From: Curtobacterium sp. ZW137
GTDB taxonomy: Bacteria; Actinomycetota; Actinomycetes; Actinomycetales; Microbacteriaceae
Assembly (NCBI RefSeq): GCF_003762905.1
Contig: NZ_RJKS01000003.1
Location: 310,001-374,000, forward strand
Reading direction: 5' to 3'
DNA: 64,000 nucleotides
Of the stretch, positions 13,459-23,791 are shown piece after piece; the stretch's first letter is position 1, and every line of letters begins with the position of its first letter. Position numbers and translations under genes: made by a program. The notes beneath the pieces were generated by a model. The model saw only the letters and a program-made list of their open reading frames with translations. It made no database searches and had not been told where the DNA came from.

Positions 13459-13713
13459 TCAGCGCCACCGGGTGGTCATGAGGAAGCCAACGAACATGAT
13501 GCCGAAGCCGATGAGGATGTTCCACGAGTTCAGCGAGGGGACCGGAAGGGTGCCCTGCGAGATGTAGAAGACGATCACCCAGGCGAGGCCGATGAGCATG
13601 AAGCCGAACATGACCGGCTTGAACCACACGGGGTTGGGCGCATCGCCCGCCGTGTCGACCGAGTCGGCTCGGGTCTTCCGGGCGGGCTTGGTGCGGTCCT
13701 TGTCCTTGGCCAT
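13459..13713 (-). CDS. crgA: Cell division protein CrgA
   Basis: An 84-residue protein with a charged N-terminus (MAKDKDRTKPARKTRAD) and two membrane helices near residues 30-50 (PVMFGFMLIGLAWVIVFYI) and 62-80 (NSWNILIGFGIMFVGFLMT). It ends in the CrgA-typical TTRWR. CrgA is an actinobacterial divisome protein that recruits FtsZ- and PBP-linked partners. The start is the ATG giving MAKDK; longer in-frame starts are less plausible. It is divergent from pabA. Confidence 0.92.
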   Translation of the reverse strand: MAKDKDRTKPARKTRADSVDTAGDAPNPVWFKPVMFGFMLIGLAWVIVFYISQGTLPVPSLNSWNILIGFGIMFVGFLMTTRWR

Positions 13714-13795
13714 GGCCGGTATCCTACCGTGAACATGTGTGTGCACCGGCCCCACGGAGGCTGCACACGACCCCCACGAGTACGGTGAACCGACC

Positions 13796-14440
13796 ATGAC
13801 CAAGATCCTCGTCGTCGACAACTACGACAGCTTCGTCTACACGCTCAACGGCTACGTCCAGCAGCTCGGCGCGGACACCGACGTCGTCCGCAACGACGCC
13901 TTCCCTGAATCCGAGATCGCGGACCGCATCGCCGAGTACGACGGCGTCCTGCTCTCCCCCGGTCCGGGCACCCCCGCGGACGCCGGTGTCTCGATCGCCA
14001 CGGTCCGTGCCGCGATCCAGGTCGACAAGCCCCTCCTCGGCGTCTGCCTCGGCCACCAGGCCATCGCCGAGGCCCTCGGTGCGACGGTCACGCACGCCGA
14101 AGAGCTGATGCACGGCAAGACGTCGCTGGTCGACCACGACGACAGCCCCCTCTTCACCGGGGTCCCCCACCCCTTCACCGCGACGCGGTACCACTCGCTC
14201 GCGATCGTCGAGGGCACCGTCCCCGACGAACTCACCGTCACTGCGCGCACCGCCGGCGGCGTCATCATGGGCGTCCAGCACGAAGGTGCCCCCGTGTACG
14301 GCGTGCAGTTCCACCCCGAGTCGGTCCTGACCGAGGGCGGCTACCGGATGGTCGGCAACTGGCTCGAGACCGCCGGTCTCGCCGGCGCAGCCGAGCGCGC
14401 TGCGGGCCTCGGCCCGCTCATCGCGGCCCGACGGGACTGA
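13796..14440 (+). CDS. pabA: Glutamine amidotransferase, PabA/TrpG type
   Basis: The 214-residue class I glutaminase subunit of aminodeoxychorismate or anthranilate synthase releases ammonia from glutamine. The catalytic Cys is in LLGVCLGHQAIAEALG near residue 82, and the His-Glu pair is in VQFHPESVLTEGG near residue 171. The opening KILVVDNYDSFVYTL is typical. The synthase partner is not nearby. Position next to crgA and pknB matches Rv0013 of M. tuberculosis. Folate versus tryptophan use cannot be decided. Confidence 0.93.
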   Translation: MTKILVVDNYDSFVYTLNGYVQQLGADTDVVRNDAFPESEIADRIAEYDGVLLSPGPGTPADAGVSIATVRAAIQVDKPLLGVCLGHQAIAEALGATVTHAEELMHGKTSLVDHDDSPLFTGVPHPFTATRYHSLAIVEGTVPDELTVTARTAGGVIMGVQHEGAPVYGVQFHPESVLTEGGYRMVGNWLETAGLAGAAERAAGLGPLIAARRD

Positions 14441-14480
14441 CGCGCGTGCGGGCCACGGCCCGCGACGTCACCACCTGACG

Positions 14481-14520
14481 GCCTGGAGGCTCGTGGCGGG
14501 CCCGCACCGGGCCTCCCGGC
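14481..14520. repeat. GGGAGGC-type hairpin repeat, copy B
   Basis: The arms GCCTGGAGGCTCG-TG and CACCGGGCCTCCCGGC pair around GGCGGGCCCG in the gap between the converging pabA and pknB genes. The position suits a two-way terminator. Confidence 0.6.
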
Positions 14521-14563
14521 TGGTGCATGGCCGGCCCCGGGGCCCAGCCGTCAGCGGTCGACG

Positions 14564-16387
14564 TCAGTTGCCGTCGGTGTTGCCGCTGTCCCCGCCGTCG
14601 TCGTTCCCGCCACCGTTGCCACCACTGTCGCCGTCGGACGGCGTGGACGTGGCCGGAGCGGTCGGCTGGTTGGACGCGGCGCAGTACGTGAGGGCAACCG
14701 TGCTGCCCTGTGCGACGTCACCGGCCGGCTTGTCCTGCTGCGTGACGGTGCCACCGACGCACGAGTAGGAGGGCTGCGGCGTCACCTTGAGCCCGAGCCC
14801 GGCCAGGGTCGAGTTCGCCGTGGCGAACGGCTGCTGCGTCACGTCGGGGAGCTGGACCATCCCGTTGGAGACGGTGAGGTTGATCACCGTGCCCTTGGTG
14901 TGCGTCGTGCCCGATGCCGGGTCGGAGCTCATGACCGTCCCTTCGGGGACGGACGGTGAGTAGTCGGTGTTGATCGCGCCGATCGTGAACCCAGCGGTTT
15001 CCAGGGCCTTCTGCGCGGCGTCCTGCGCCTGGTTCGCGACGTCGGGGACGGCGACCTGCTCCGGACCGAGGGACACCACGACCCGGATGTTCTGGGACCG
15101 GGCGACGTTCGTGCCCGACCCGGGTTCCGTCCGGATCACCGAGCCCTTGTCCACCTTGTCCGAGTTCTCGTCGACCCGGACCGCGACGAGGTCGCGCTTC
15201 TTGAGCGCGTTCTCGGCGGAGTCGTACGTGGCGCCGACGACGTTCGGGACGCTGACCGACGAGGACACCGGAGCCTGTCCGGGCTGGAGGTTCGCGACCC
15301 AGAAGATCACGCCGGCGATCACGGCGATGGTCAGGACGATGCCGACCCAGATCCATGCGACCGGGGGGCGGTTCTGCGTGCGCTGCGGACGGTGTTCCTG
15401 CGTGTCGTCGAGTTCTCGGAAGGCGACTTCCGGGTTGGACGTCGTGCGGGGGTTCACGCCGAAGAGCATCGTCGAGGCGTCGTTCGCGCTCTGGTGGAGC
15501 TTCTTCGTCGACGCGGGGACCTGTCCGGCCGCGGCCTGTTCGAGGTCACGGCGGAACTCGGCGGCGTTCTGGAAGCGGCGCGTGCGGTCCTTGACGAGGG
15601 CGTGCAGCGTGACGGCGTCGAGTGCGGGCGAGACAGCGGGGGTGATCGTCGACGGGGCGACGGGCTGCTCGCTGACGTGCTGGTAGGCGACGGCGACGGG
15701 CGAGTCCCCCAGGAACGGCGGACGTGCCGTCAGGAGCTCGAAGAGGACGATGCCGGTCGAGTACAGGTCGGTGCGGGCGTCGACGGTCTCGCCGCGGGCC
15801 TGTTCCGGGGAGAAGTAGGACGCGGTGCCGAGGATCGACGTGGTCTGCGCGACGGTGGCCGAGGTGTCGGTGATGGCCCGGGCGATGCCGAAGTCCATGA
15901 CCTTGACCTGGCCGGTGTGCGTGACCATCACGTTGGCGGGCTTGATGTCGCGGTGCACGACACCGGCGCGGTGCGAGTACTCGAGCGCGGTGAGGATGCC
16001 GCTGGTGATGCGGACGGCTTCGTCCGGGTCGACCGGCCCCTCACCGATGATGTCGCTGAGCGGACGCCCCTCGACGTACTCCATGACGATGAAGGGGACC
16101 TGCACCTCGGCGCCGGACTGCTCCGTGACGGTTTCTTCGCCGGCGTCGTAGACGCGGACGATCGTCGGGTGCGCCATGCGCGCGGCCGCCTGGGCTTCCT
16201 GACGGAAGCGGGTGCGGAAGGCCGGGTCGTTCGCGAGGCTCGGCTTGAGCAGCTTCACCGCGACACGTCGTCCGAGCCGGGTGTCCTGCCCCACGTGCAC
16301 GGTGGCCATGCCGCCACGACCGATGACGTCACCGATCTCGTAGCGATTTGCGAGGAGCGTGATCCCCGCGGTCACACCTTCTGGCAC
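14564..16387 (-). CDS. pknB: Serine/threonine protein kinase with three PASTA domains (PknB)
   Basis: A 607-residue membrane kinase. The start is a GTG (VPEGVTAGITLLANRY) with GGAGG 5 bp upstream. The glycine loop is GRGGMATV (23-30), with Lys45 in VAVK, HRD at 145-147 and DFG at 165-167. A membrane helix (WIWVGIVLTIAVIAGVIFWV) follows near residue 340. Three extracellular PASTA repeats come next (VPNVVGATYDSAENAL..., VPDVANQAQDAAQKAL..., LPDVTQQPFATANSTL...), ending in a Gly/Asp/Asn-rich tail. PASTA repeats sense muropeptides or lipid II. It is the last gene of the fhaA-to-pknB operon. Confidence 0.96.
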   Translation of the reverse strand: MPEGVTAGITLLANRYEIGDVIGRGGMATVHVGQDTRLGRRVAVKLLKPSLANDPAFRTRFRQEAQAAARMAHPTIVRVYDAGEETVTEQSGAEVQVPFIVMEYVEGRPLSDIIGEGPVDPDEAVRITSGILTALEYSHRAGVVHRDIKPANVMVTHTGQVKVMDFGIARAITDTSATVAQTTSILGTASYFSPEQARGETVDARTDLYSTGIVLFELLTARPPFLGDSPVAVAYQHVSEQPVAPSTITPAVSPALDAVTLHALVKDRTRRFQNAAEFRRDLEQAAAGQVPASTKKLHQSANDASTMLFGVNPRTTSNPEVAFRELDDTQEHRPQRTQNRPPVAWIWVGIVLTIAVIAGVIFWVANLQPGQAPVSSSVSVPNVVGATYDSAENALKKRDLVAVRVDENSDKVDKGSVIRTEPGSGTNVARSQNIRVVVSLGPEQVAVPDVANQAQDAAQKALETAGFTIGAINTDYSPSVPEGTVMSSDPASGTTHTKGTVINLTVSNGMVQLPDVTQQPFATANSTLAGLGLKVTPQPSYSCVGGTVTQQDKPAGDVAQGSTVALTYCAASNQPTAPATSTPSDGDSGGNGGGNDDGGDSGNTDGN

Positions 16388-16511
16388 GTACTCCTCCGAA
16401 TGTCCGTCGGGGGCAAGTGTACGACAGCGCACCCTGGTGAGACGCTGGCCGCGGGCCGCCCGGACGAACCGTTACCGGAACGGTGTGGACGGCCGCGCGG
16501 CCCGGTCGTGA

Positions 16512-18263
16512 CTAGCCGTCCGAGCCCGAGTCGGTGCCGACGGTGGGGTCGGCGGTCGGGGTCGAGGTGGGCTGCTGCGCGTACGTGCCCGAGGCCGTGT
16601 CCGAGGACGCGGACTGCAGGTCACCGCAGTTCACGACGTAGCTGAGGCTGACGTCGCCCGGCTGGGCGGCGGTCACCTGGACGGCCGTGCCGCGCGTCGC
16701 ACCGGAGCTGTTGCCGGACGAGTCGGTGCCGTTCGTGATCGTGTACGTGTACCCGGTCAGCTCGTAGCCGGCGGGGCACTGCGTGTAGGCGCTCCACGAG
16801 AACGTGACCTGCCCGCTGTCGGACACCGTGCCGGCCGTGGGCGACGCCGGGGTCTCCAGCGTGGGCTGCGCGGTGTAGGCGCGGAGCACGATCGCGGTGC
16901 CGACGGGCAGGCTGCCGGTCGGGCTGATCGACTGCACGGTGCCCTGCTTGTCCGAGCTCGGGGCGGCGTCGCCGTCCGCGATGCTCGTTTGGAACCCGAG
17001 CGCATCGAGCTCGGCCTTCGCCTGCTCGGCGTTCTTGCCCACGTAGTCGCTCTGGTTGACCGTGATCCGCGTCGTCTGGGTCGGCGTGGCGGACGGGGTC
17101 TGCGAACGGGTCTGCCGGGGCGTCGAGCTCTGGCTCGAGCTCGCCGACGGCTTCGGGTCGTCGTTGTCGTTCGTGAACGCGAAGGCGGCGATCACACCAC
17201 CGGCGATGAGCACGACGGCCGCCGCGACCACCCACCAGATCCAGGCGCGCTTCTTCTTCGGGGTCTCGTCGTCGTCACCGGACGGCGAACCCGGGGTGCC
17301 CGGTCCGCCGACGCCTGCGCCACCGACCGTGCCACCGGCCTGGGTGCCGATGAGGGCCGTTGCGGCGTCGTTGCCCTGTGGCGGGTTGAACGCCACGGTC
17401 CCGGCGCCGCCGAGTGCGGGGACGGCCACGGTCGCCGCCGCGACGTCACCACGACGGAGGGCCTGCGCCGCACGGGCCAGGTTCGCCGCGGTGGCCGGTC
17501 GGTCGGCGGGCTTCTTCGCGATGCAGGACATCACGAGGGCCGCGACGGGCTCCGGGATGTCGCCCGGGAGTGCCGGCGGCTGCTCGTTGATGTGCGCCAT
17601 CGCGATCGCGACCTGCGACTCTCCGGTGAACGGACGGCGTCCGGCCAGGCACTCGTACGCGACGATGCCGAGCGAGTAGATGTCCGTCGACGGCGACGCC
17701 GGGTGCCCGCTCGCCTGCTCGGGCGAGAGGTACTGCACGGTGCCCATGACCTGGCCGGTCGCGGTGAGCGGGACCTGGTCGGCGATCCGGGCGATGCCGA
17801 AGTCGGTGATCTTGACGCGGCCGTCCGGCGTGATCAGCAGGTTGCCCGGCTTGATGTCACGGTGGACCAGGCCGACGGCGTGCGCGGCCTGCAGGGCGTT
17901 GGCGGTCTGCGCGACGATGTCGAGGACCTTGTCGACCGGCAGGGTGTGCTCGCGCTCGATCATCGTCGAGAGGGCTTCGCCGGGGACGAGCTCCATCACG
18001 AGGTAGGCGCTGCCGTCTTCCTCGCCGTAGTCGAAGACGTTCGCGATGCCCTCGTGGTTGACGAGCGCGGCGTGGCGGGCCTCGGCGCGGAAGCGCTCGA
18101 GGAACCCGGGGTCGCCGAGGTACTCGTCCTTGAGGATCTTCAGGGCGACCGTGCGACCGATGACGAGGTCGGTGGCCTGCCACACCTCTCCCATGCCGCC
18201 GATGGCGACCCGGGACGAGAGTTGGTACCGCCCACCGAAGGTGAGTCCGCTGGTGGGTCTCAT
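16512..18263 (-). CDS. pknA: Serine/threonine protein kinase (PknA) with PASTA and a further extracellular domain
   Basis: A 583-residue kinase. Lys42 is in VALKIL, HRD at 134-136 and DFG at 154-156. A Gly/Pro linker and one membrane helix ([21 protein letters not shown]) follow near residue 350. The extracellular part has one PASTA-like repeat ([20 protein letters not shown]...) and then a domain of about 90 residues resembling an immunoglobulin or fibronectin-like fold ([22 protein letters not shown]...). Mycobacterial PknA lacks such a domain. Its start overlaps the pbpA stop by 4 bp. Confidence 0.93.
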   Translation of the reverse strand: MRPTSGLTFGGRYQLSSRVAIGGMGEVWQATDLVIGRTVALKILKDEYLGDPGFLERFRAEARHAALVNHEGIANVFDYGEEDGSAYLVMELVPGEALSTMIEREHTLPVDKVLDIVAQTANALQAAHAVGLVHRDIKPGNLLITPDGRVKITDFGIARIADQVPLTATGQVMGTVQYLSPEQASGHPASPSTDIYSLGIVAYECLAGRRPFTGESQVAIAMAHINEQPPALPGDIPEPVAALVMSCIAKKPADRPATAANLARAAQALRRGDVAAATVAVPALGGAGTVAFNPPQGNDAATALIGTQAGGTVGGAGVGGPGTPGSPSGDDDETPKKKRAWIWWVVAAAVVLIAGGVIAAFAFTNDNDDPKPSASSSQSSTPRQTRSQTPSATPTQTTRITVNQSDYVGKNAEQAKAELDALGFQTSIADGDAAPSSDKQGTVQSISPTGSLPVGTAIVLRAYTAQPTLETPASPTAGTVSDSGQVTFSWSAYTQCPAGYELTGYTYTITNGTDSSGNSSGATRGTAVQVTAAQPGDVSLSYVVNCGDLQSASSDTASGTYAQQPTSTPTADPTVGTDSGSDG

Positions 18264-19714
18264 TTGTTCAGCACCGCCTCCATGACTTTCTTCGCGACCG
18301 GGGCCGCGACCGTGTTGCCGACACCGGACTGTCCGAGTCCGCCGCCGTTCCCGACGACGACCGCCACCGCGACCTCCGGGTCCTTCGCGGGCGCGAACCC
18401 GGTGAACCAGAGCGTGTAGGGATCGCCCGTGCCGTTCTCGGCCGTTCCCGTCTTCCCTGCGACGTCGACCCCGTCGATCTTCGCATTGGTGCCGGTCCCC
18501 GCGTTGACGACGCTCTGCATCGCCTCGGTCAGGTCGTCGGCGTCGTCGGACGAGATCGGGTCGCTGTACTGCTTCGGGGAGAAGGACTCCACCGTCTTCA
18601 GATCGCTCGTGGTGATCGAGTCGATGAGCGAGGGCTGCATGACCTTGCCACCGTTCGCGATCCCGGCCGAGATCATCGCGATCTGCAGCGGGGAGACGCG
18701 GACACTGGCCTGGCCGAACGAGCTCAGCATGAGCTGCGCGGTCGAGTCGACGGCCGGGTACTGGCTCGGGGTGGCCTTCATCGGCACCTCGATCGCATCG
18801 CCGAAGCCGTACTTGTCGGCCATCCGCTTGATCGTGTCGTACCCGAGCTTCTGTCCGAGCTCCGCGAACGGGATGTTGCAGGAGTTCTGGATCGCCACGC
18901 GGAGCTTGACCTCGTCGCCACCGCCGCAGCTGCCGCCCTCGGCATTGTTGATGTTCGTGCTCGTGCCGGGCAGGCGCAGGGTCGAGGGGTTCGGGAGCGT
19001 CGAGTCGAGGTTCCAGTCGCCGCTCTCGAGCGCGGCCGAGGCGACGACGAGCTTGAAGACGGACCCCGGCGTGTACAGGTCACCGCCGATGGCACGGTTC
19101 TGCAGCGGCTTCGACGCGTCCGACTCGAGCGCCTTGTACTGCGCGATGACGTCGGTGGTGTCGTGCGAGGTCAGCGAGTTCGGGTCGTAGCCCGGCTTCG
19201 ACACCATCGCCAGGATCTTGCCCGTCTTCGGCGCGATCGCGACGACGGCGCCGGTGTTCGATCCGAGGGCGTCGTACGCGGCCTGCTGCACGTCGGGGTC
19301 GATCGTCAGGTTGACGTTGTCGCCCTGGACGTCCTGGCCGGTCAGGATCGAGTTGAGGTTCTGGAAGAACGAGTCGTCCGAGTTGCCGGACAGCACCGTA
19401 TTCTCCGAGCTCTCGATGCCCGAGTTGCCCTGGCCGATCGTGAAGTAGCCGGTGACCGCGGAGTACAGGTCACCGTTCGCGTACTTGCGCTGGTACTTGT
19501 ACTGGTCGTCGACGGCGGTGGACTCGGCGATCGGAGTGCCGTTCACCAGGATGGCACCGCGCTTGTTCGAGTAGCTGTCGAGGATCGTGCGGGAGTTCCG
19601 CGGGTCGGCGCGGAGCGCGTCGGCGGAGAAGAACTGGATCGAGGTCGTCGACACGAAGAGCGCGACGAACATGAGCACGACGATCGTGGAGACGCCGCGG
19701 AGCTGCCGTTTCAT
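18260..19714 (-). CDS. pbpA: Penicillin-binding protein 2-type transpeptidase PbpA
   Basis: The 484-residue peptidoglycan transpeptidase has one N-terminal membrane helix ([19 protein letters not shown]). The three active-site motifs are intact: SVFK with the nucleophile Ser218, SCN at 278-280 and KTG at 421-423. It works with the RodA/FtsW glycosyltransferase encoded just upstream in the operon, with a 4-bp ATGA overlap on each side. It belongs to the class without an additional transglycosylase domain. Confidence 0.95.
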   Translation of the reverse strand: MKRQLRGVSTIVVLMFVALFVSTTSIQFFSADALRADPRNSRTILDSYSNKRGAILVNGTPIAESTAVDDQYKYQRKYANGDLYSAVTGYFTIGQGNSGIESSENTVLSGNSDDSFFQNLNSILTGQDVQGDNVNLTIDPDVQQAAYDALGSNTGAVVAIAPKTGKILAMVSKPGYDPNSLTSHDTTDVIAQYKALESDASKPLQNRAIGGDLYTPGSVFKLVVASAALESGDWNLDSTLPNPSTLRLPGTSTNINNAEGGSCGGGDEVKLRVAIQNSCNIPFAELGQKLGYDTIKRMADKYGFGDAIEVPMKATPSQYPAVDSTAQLMLSSFGQASVRVSPLQIAMISAGIANGGKVMQPSLIDSITTSDLKTVESFSPKQYSDPISSDDADDLTEAMQSVVNAGTGTNAKIDGVDVAGKTGTAENGTGDPYTLWFTGFAPAKDPEVAVAVVVGNGGGLGQSGVGNTVAAPVAKKVMEAVLNK

Positions 19715-21159
19715 CGACGCTCCTTCCTGGTCCGCCCACGGGCGGCCTTCCGGTCGGCGGCACTCGGGCCACCGCGCTCGGAGAGGACACGCTGTTCCGC
19801 GGGGATGGAGTCGGTCAGCCGCAGCAGCATCGCCGCGATGATCCAGTTCGCCACCAGGGAGGAACCACCCGCGGCCATGAACGGGGTCGTCAGGCCGGTC
19901 ACCGGGATGATCCGGGTGATGCCGCCGACGACGACGAAGACCTGCAGGGCGATCGTGAAGCCGAAGCCGATCCCGAGCAGCTTGCCGAAGTCGTCCTGCG
20001 CCATGAAGCCGACCCGGATGCCGCGGGAGACCAGCACGATGAAGAGCGCCAGGATCGCGAAGACGCCGATCAGGCCCAGTTCCTCACCGAGGGACGAGAT
20101 GATGTAGTCCGCGTTCGCGACCGGGGTGATGTACGGGCGTCCCTGGCCGAGACCGGTGCCGGTGATCCCGCCGTTCGCGAAGCCGAAGAGGCCGTTCACG
20201 AGCTGGTAGCTCGCCTGCGTGTCGGCGTAGTACGTGGAGTTCGCGAACGGGTTGAGCCACTGCTCGAAGCGGCCGTGCACGTACTCGAGCGAGCTCGCCG
20301 CGACGAGCGCACCGCCGACGAACAGCACGAGCCCGATGAGGACCCAGCTGAGGCGGGCGGTCGCGACGTAGATCATCACGAGGAACAGGCCGAAGTACAG
20401 CAGCGCCGTGCCGAGGTCGCGCTGGAACACCAGCACGCTCATCGCGACGCCCCACACGATGAGGATCGGGCCGAGGTCACGGGCGCGCGGGAAGGTCATC
20501 CCGAGGAACTTCTTGCCGACGATCGACAGGCTGTCCCTGGCGGTCACGAGGTAGCCGGCGAAGAACAGCGCCATCGTGATCTTCGCGAGCTCACCGGGCT
20601 GGAACGAGAACGGGCCGAGCTTGATCCAGACGCGGGCGCCGCCGACGTTCAGGCCGATGCCCGGCAGCATCGGCAGGAGCAGCAGCACGATGGTCAGGAA
20701 CATGAAGATGTACCGGTAGCGCTGCAGGAACCGGTGGTTCTTCACGAGGATGACGGTCAGGATCGCGAACACCATCGCCAGGAGCGTCCAGACGATCTGC
20801 TTCACGCCGATCGCGTCCCAGCCGGACAGGCCGTTGTGGACGTCGATGCGGTAGATCTCCGCGATCCCGATGCCGTTGAGCACCAGGGACACCGGCAGGA
20901 CGAACGGGTCGGCGTTCTTCGCCACGATCCGCAACACGACGTGCATGACGAGCGCCAGACCGAGGATCGTCGAGCCGACCCAGAGCACCGACGTGTCGAA
21001 GATCTCGCCCTTGGTGCCGAGCTGCACGAGGACCATCGCGCCGGCGCAGATGCCGCACGCGATGACGAGCAGGAACAGTTCGAGGTTCCGGGCGCGCGCG
21101 GGTTCCCGGAGCTTGATCGTGATCGCCTGGGTGAAGGACTGCTGTGCGGTCGTGGTCAT
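19711..21159 (-). CDS. rodA: FtsW/RodA/SpoVE-family peptidoglycan glycosyltransferase
   Basis: The 482-residue polytopic (SEDS) protein with about ten to twelve membrane helices polymerises lipid II and pairs with the transpeptidase PbpA. Typical SEDS segments include LPMLPGIGLNVGGARVWIKLGPFSFQPGELAKI in the middle and VANADYIISSLGEELGLIG near residue 350. The last 20 residues are basic and probably cytoplasmic. Four-base overlaps link it to pstP and pbpA. Confidence 0.95.
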   Translation of the reverse strand: MTTTAQQSFTQAITIKLREPARARNLELFLLVIACGICAGAMVLVQLGTKGEIFDTSVLWVGSTILGLALVMHVVLRIVAKNADPFVLPVSLVLNGIGIAEIYRIDVHNGLSGWDAIGVKQIVWTLLAMVFAILTVILVKNHRFLQRYRYIFMFLTIVLLLLPMLPGIGLNVGGARVWIKLGPFSFQPGELAKITMALFFAGYLVTARDSLSIVGKKFLGMTFPRARDLGPILIVWGVAMSVLVFQRDLGTALLYFGLFLVMIYVATARLSWVLIGLVLFVGGALVAASSLEYVHGRFEQWLNPFANSTYYADTQASYQLVNGLFGFANGGITGTGLGQGRPYITPVANADYIISSLGEELGLIGVFAILALFIVLVSRGIRVGFMAQDDFGKLLGIGFGFTIALQVFVVVGGITRIIPVTGLTTPFMAAGGSSLVANWIIAAMLLRLTDSIPAEQRVLSERGGPSAADRKAARGRTRKERR

Positions 21160-22523
21160 CGGCCACCGCCGGTCGGCGAGGAGGACGGCGTCGGCGTGCC
21201 CGAGCGGGTGGACGTGGGCGTCGGTGACGAGGACGCGCCGCCGTCACCGCCCGTGCCGCTCTGGTCCTGGCCGGTCTCGGCCGCCGTCCGGAGCCGGTCG
21301 ACGATGTCCCGCGCGTCGGAGAGCGAGGCGGCGTTGATCGTCGAGCGCACGTTCTCCCGCGTGTACTCGGGCAGGTCGGACACCTCGATGCCGGAGTCCT
21401 CGTACACGTCGGAGAGCTGGATCGGGCCGATCTGCTGCTGGACGCCCTTGTAGATCGCGACCTGACCGCGGTCGGAGCCGACGTAGTAGTGGTCCTGGAC
21501 GATGCGCCAGCCGAGGAACACCGCACCCACGAGGGCGGCGACCGCGAGCACGAGCGCGATCGTCCAGCTGATCCGGCGGCGCACCCGGCGTCGCCGGTCC
21601 TCGGCGATGAGCTCCGCGAAGTACTGGTCGCTCTCCGGCTCGAAGTGCGAGTCCTCGGGAGCGGTGGTGACCTTGAGCGGGTGCAGCAGGATCGTGGGGA
21701 GGCGGATCGGCTTGCGACCGGTCGACGCCTCGAAGGTGAGGGGCGCTGCGGCGGAACCGACCGTGGTGGCCGCGTCGTCGTCGTCCTCGGTCGGGGACGC
21801 GTCGGTGACGTCCATCGCGACGACCGTCACGTTGTCGGGCGCGCCGTGGTCGAGCGTCTCCTTGACGAGCCGCTGCGTGACCTGGTTCGCGTCCATGTTC
21901 GACGCGAGCGCGTGCCGGATGCGTTCTTCGGCCAGGTACGACGACAGACCGTCCGAGCAGAGCAACCAGCGGTCGCCCGGCTTGATGTCCATGATCGCGG
22001 TGTCGACCTCCGGTGCCGCGTCGACGTCGCCGAGCACGCGCATCAGCACGGAGCGGCGCGGGTGCACCGCGGCTTCTTCCGGGGTGATGCGGCCGCTGTC
22101 CACGAGCCGCTGCACGAAGGTGTGGTCCGAGGTGATCTGCTGCAGCTCGCCGTCGCGGAAGCGGTAGATGCGGGAGTCGCCGATGTGCGCGATCGCGAGC
22201 TGGTCGCCGACGCGGATCATCGCGCTGACGGTGGTGCCCATCCCGGTGAGCTCCTGGTGCTCGAACACCGTCTCGGTGATGAGCTGGTTCGCGGCGATGA
22301 GGGCGGACTGCAGCGCGAACTCGGCGTCGTGGGCCGACGGGAACTCGCGGTCGACTTCGCGGATGCGACGGATCGCGATCGCCGAGGCGACGTCGCCGCC
22401 GGCGTGGCCGCCCATGCCGTCCGCTACCGCGAACAGGTGCGCCCCGGCGTAGCCGGAGTCCTGGTTGTTCGCGCGGATGCGCCCCACGTGGGACACAGCG
22501 GCGCTCAGCGTGCGAGCCGTCAT
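21156..22523 (-). CDS. pstP: PP2C-family serine/threonine phosphatase PstP
   Basis: The 455-residue phosphatase reverses PknA/PknB phosphorylation. Metal-binding aspartates lie in RIRANNQDSGYAG (about residue 20) and FAVADGMGGHAGGDVAS (about residue 35), with further PP2C motifs IAHIGDSRIYRF, LLCSDGLSSYL and GAPDNVTVV. A membrane helix (WTIALVLAVAALVGAVFLGW) near residue 325 anchors it, followed by an extracellular Ser/Thr/Gly-rich region. Overlap with rodA indicates one operon. Confidence 0.95.
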   Translation of the reverse strand: MTARTLSAAVSHVGRIRANNQDSGYAGAHLFAVADGMGGHAGGDVASAIAIRRIREVDREFPSAHDAEFALQSALIAANQLITETVFEHQELTGMGTTVSAMIRVGDQLAIAHIGDSRIYRFRDGELQQITSDHTFVQRLVDSGRITPEEAAVHPRRSVLMRVLGDVDAAPEVDTAIMDIKPGDRWLLCSDGLSSYLAEERIRHALASNMDANQVTQRLVKETLDHGAPDNVTVVAMDVTDASPTEDDDDAATTVGSAAAPLTFEASTGRKPIRLPTILLHPLKVTTAPEDSHFEPESDQYFAELIAEDRRRRVRRRISWTIALVLAVAALVGAVFLGWRIVQDHYYVGSDRGQVAIYKGVQQQIGPIQLSDVYEDSGIEVSDLPEYTRENVRSTINAASLSDARDIVDRLRTAAETGQDQSGTGGDGGASSSPTPTSTRSGTPTPSSSPTGGGR

Positions 22524-22529
22524 CCGGGG

Positions 22530-23084
22530 TTACCGCCGCAGCTCGAACGTCGTGGTCCCGATCGTGATCGGCGTGCGCTCTGCGACGGTCACGGGGGCGG
22601 TCACCTTCTGACCGTTGACGAACGTGCCGTTCGTTGACTCGAGGTCGATGACGACCCATCCCGACTGCTGGAGTTCCAGACGGGCGTGGTGGGTCGAGGT
22701 GTAGTCGTCACGGATGACGACGTTGCTCTCGCTGGAGCGGCCGACCGTGATCGGGCCGCGACCGAGCGGCATCTCCATGCCCTCGCGCGCGCCCTCGGTG
22801 ATCACGAGACGGGTGGCGACGTCGCCGGCGGGCTGCTGCGCCCCCGCGGACGGACTCTGACTGATGATGTCGGTGAAGGCCCCGCCACCGCCTGCGGGTG
22901 CACCGGCTGCGGGGATCGTGGGGGTCGTCGGACCCGACGGCGCACCCTTCGGATCGGTGGGGATGGTGCGCACCCGCTGGCCGAACAGGTCGCTCCGGAG
23001 TGCGAACACGATCACGAAGACGAACAGCCACAGCACCGCGAGGAACGCGAAGCGCAGGACGAGCAGTGTCAGTCCTGTGGTCAT
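22530..23084 (-). CDS. fhaB: FHA-domain membrane protein FhaB
   Basis: A 184-residue protein with an N-terminal membrane helix (LLVLRFAFLAVLWLFVFVIVFAL), a Pro/Gly/Ala linker and a C-terminal FHA domain (MPLGRGPITVGRSSESNVVIRDD..., STHHARLE, STNGTFVNGQKV). FHA domains bind phosphothreonine; the mycobacterial orthologue links PknA/PknB signalling to division and wall synthesis. It overlaps fhaA by 4 bp and is 6 bp from pstP. Confidence 0.94.
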   Translation of the reverse strand: MTTGLTLLVLRFAFLAVLWLFVFVIVFALRSDLFGQRVRTIPTDPKGAPSGPTTPTIPAAGAPAGGGGAFTDIISQSPSAGAQQPAGDVATRLVITEGAREGMEMPLGRGPITVGRSSESNVVIRDDYTSTHHARLELQQSGWVVIDLESTNGTFVNGQKVTAPVTVAERTPITIGTTTFELRR

Positions 23085-23761
23085 CGCGCACCTCCGTCGT
23101 TCTCCGGGATCACCCGGAACACCATACGGGTACGACCGATCTCGATGGTGGAGTCCGGCTCCACGATCGCCTGCTGGAAGCGCTCACCGTTCAGCTTCGA
23201 GCCGTTCGTGGACCCCAGGTCGTTGGCCTGTGCGTGCTTGCCGTCCCACACGATCTCGACGTGCTTCCGGCTCGTCCCGGTGTCCGCGACGGTGATGTCG
23301 GCGTCCGTTCCACGACCGATCACGGTGCGTCCGCGCTGCAGTCGGTGGCGCTGGGAACCGATGTCGAGCACGGCGACCCATGCGACGTCCCGCTGCACAG
23401 TGGTGGAGTCCACCTGCAGGATCCCGGTCGACAGGGTGCCGTCCTGCTGCAGGCGGATCGTGACCGGTCCGGAGAACGAGTAGTTCTGGGCGACGGCGTG
23501 CTGCTGCACCATCTGCGTGAGTTCGTCGATGAGGGGTCGACCGACGTCGTTCATGCGCGTGAAGTCCGGTGGCGCCAGGCGCACGGTGAACTCGTTCGGC
23601 ACCAGGATGCGGTCGCGTGAGACCACGGCCGCCTTCGTGTCGAGTTCTCGTCGGAGCGTGCTCGAGATCTCGACCGGCTGCACGCCGGAGCGGAAGGTCT
23701 TCGCGAACGCACCGTTGACGGCGCGCTCCAGCCCCCGCTCGAAGCTGTCCAGTAGGCCCAT
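23081..23761 (-). CDS. fhaA: FhaA: DUF3662 plus FHA domain protein
   Basis: A 226-residue protein, first gene of the cell-shape/signalling operon. The start is the ATG giving MGLLDSFERGLERAVNGAF, with GGGAGA a few bases upstream. The N-terminal DUF3662 domain (about 1-120) is followed almost directly by an FHA domain with RGTDADITV, TSRKHVEI and STNGSKLNG. M. tuberculosis FhaA is much longer because of a linker that is absent here. It binds phosphorylated partners of the Pkn kinases. Confidence 0.93.
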   Translation of the reverse strand: MGLLDSFERGLERAVNGAFAKTFRSGVQPVEISSTLRRELDTKAAVVSRDRILVPNEFTVRLAPPDFTRMNDVGRPLIDELTQMVQQHAVAQNYSFSGPVTIRLQQDGTLSTGILQVDSTTVQRDVAWVAVLDIGSQRHRLQRGRTVIGRGTDADITVADTGTSRKHVEIVWDGKHAQANDLGSTNGSKLNGERFQQAIVEPDSTIEIGRTRMVFRVIPENDGGAR

Positions 23762-23791
23762 GGGTCTCCCACGTTCTCGGTCGTTGACCTC

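Noticed and set aside
16388-16511. GC-rich inverted pieces between pknA and pknB as a terminator
   Set aside because: Pairing is short and interrupted, and the two genes are probably cotranscribed.
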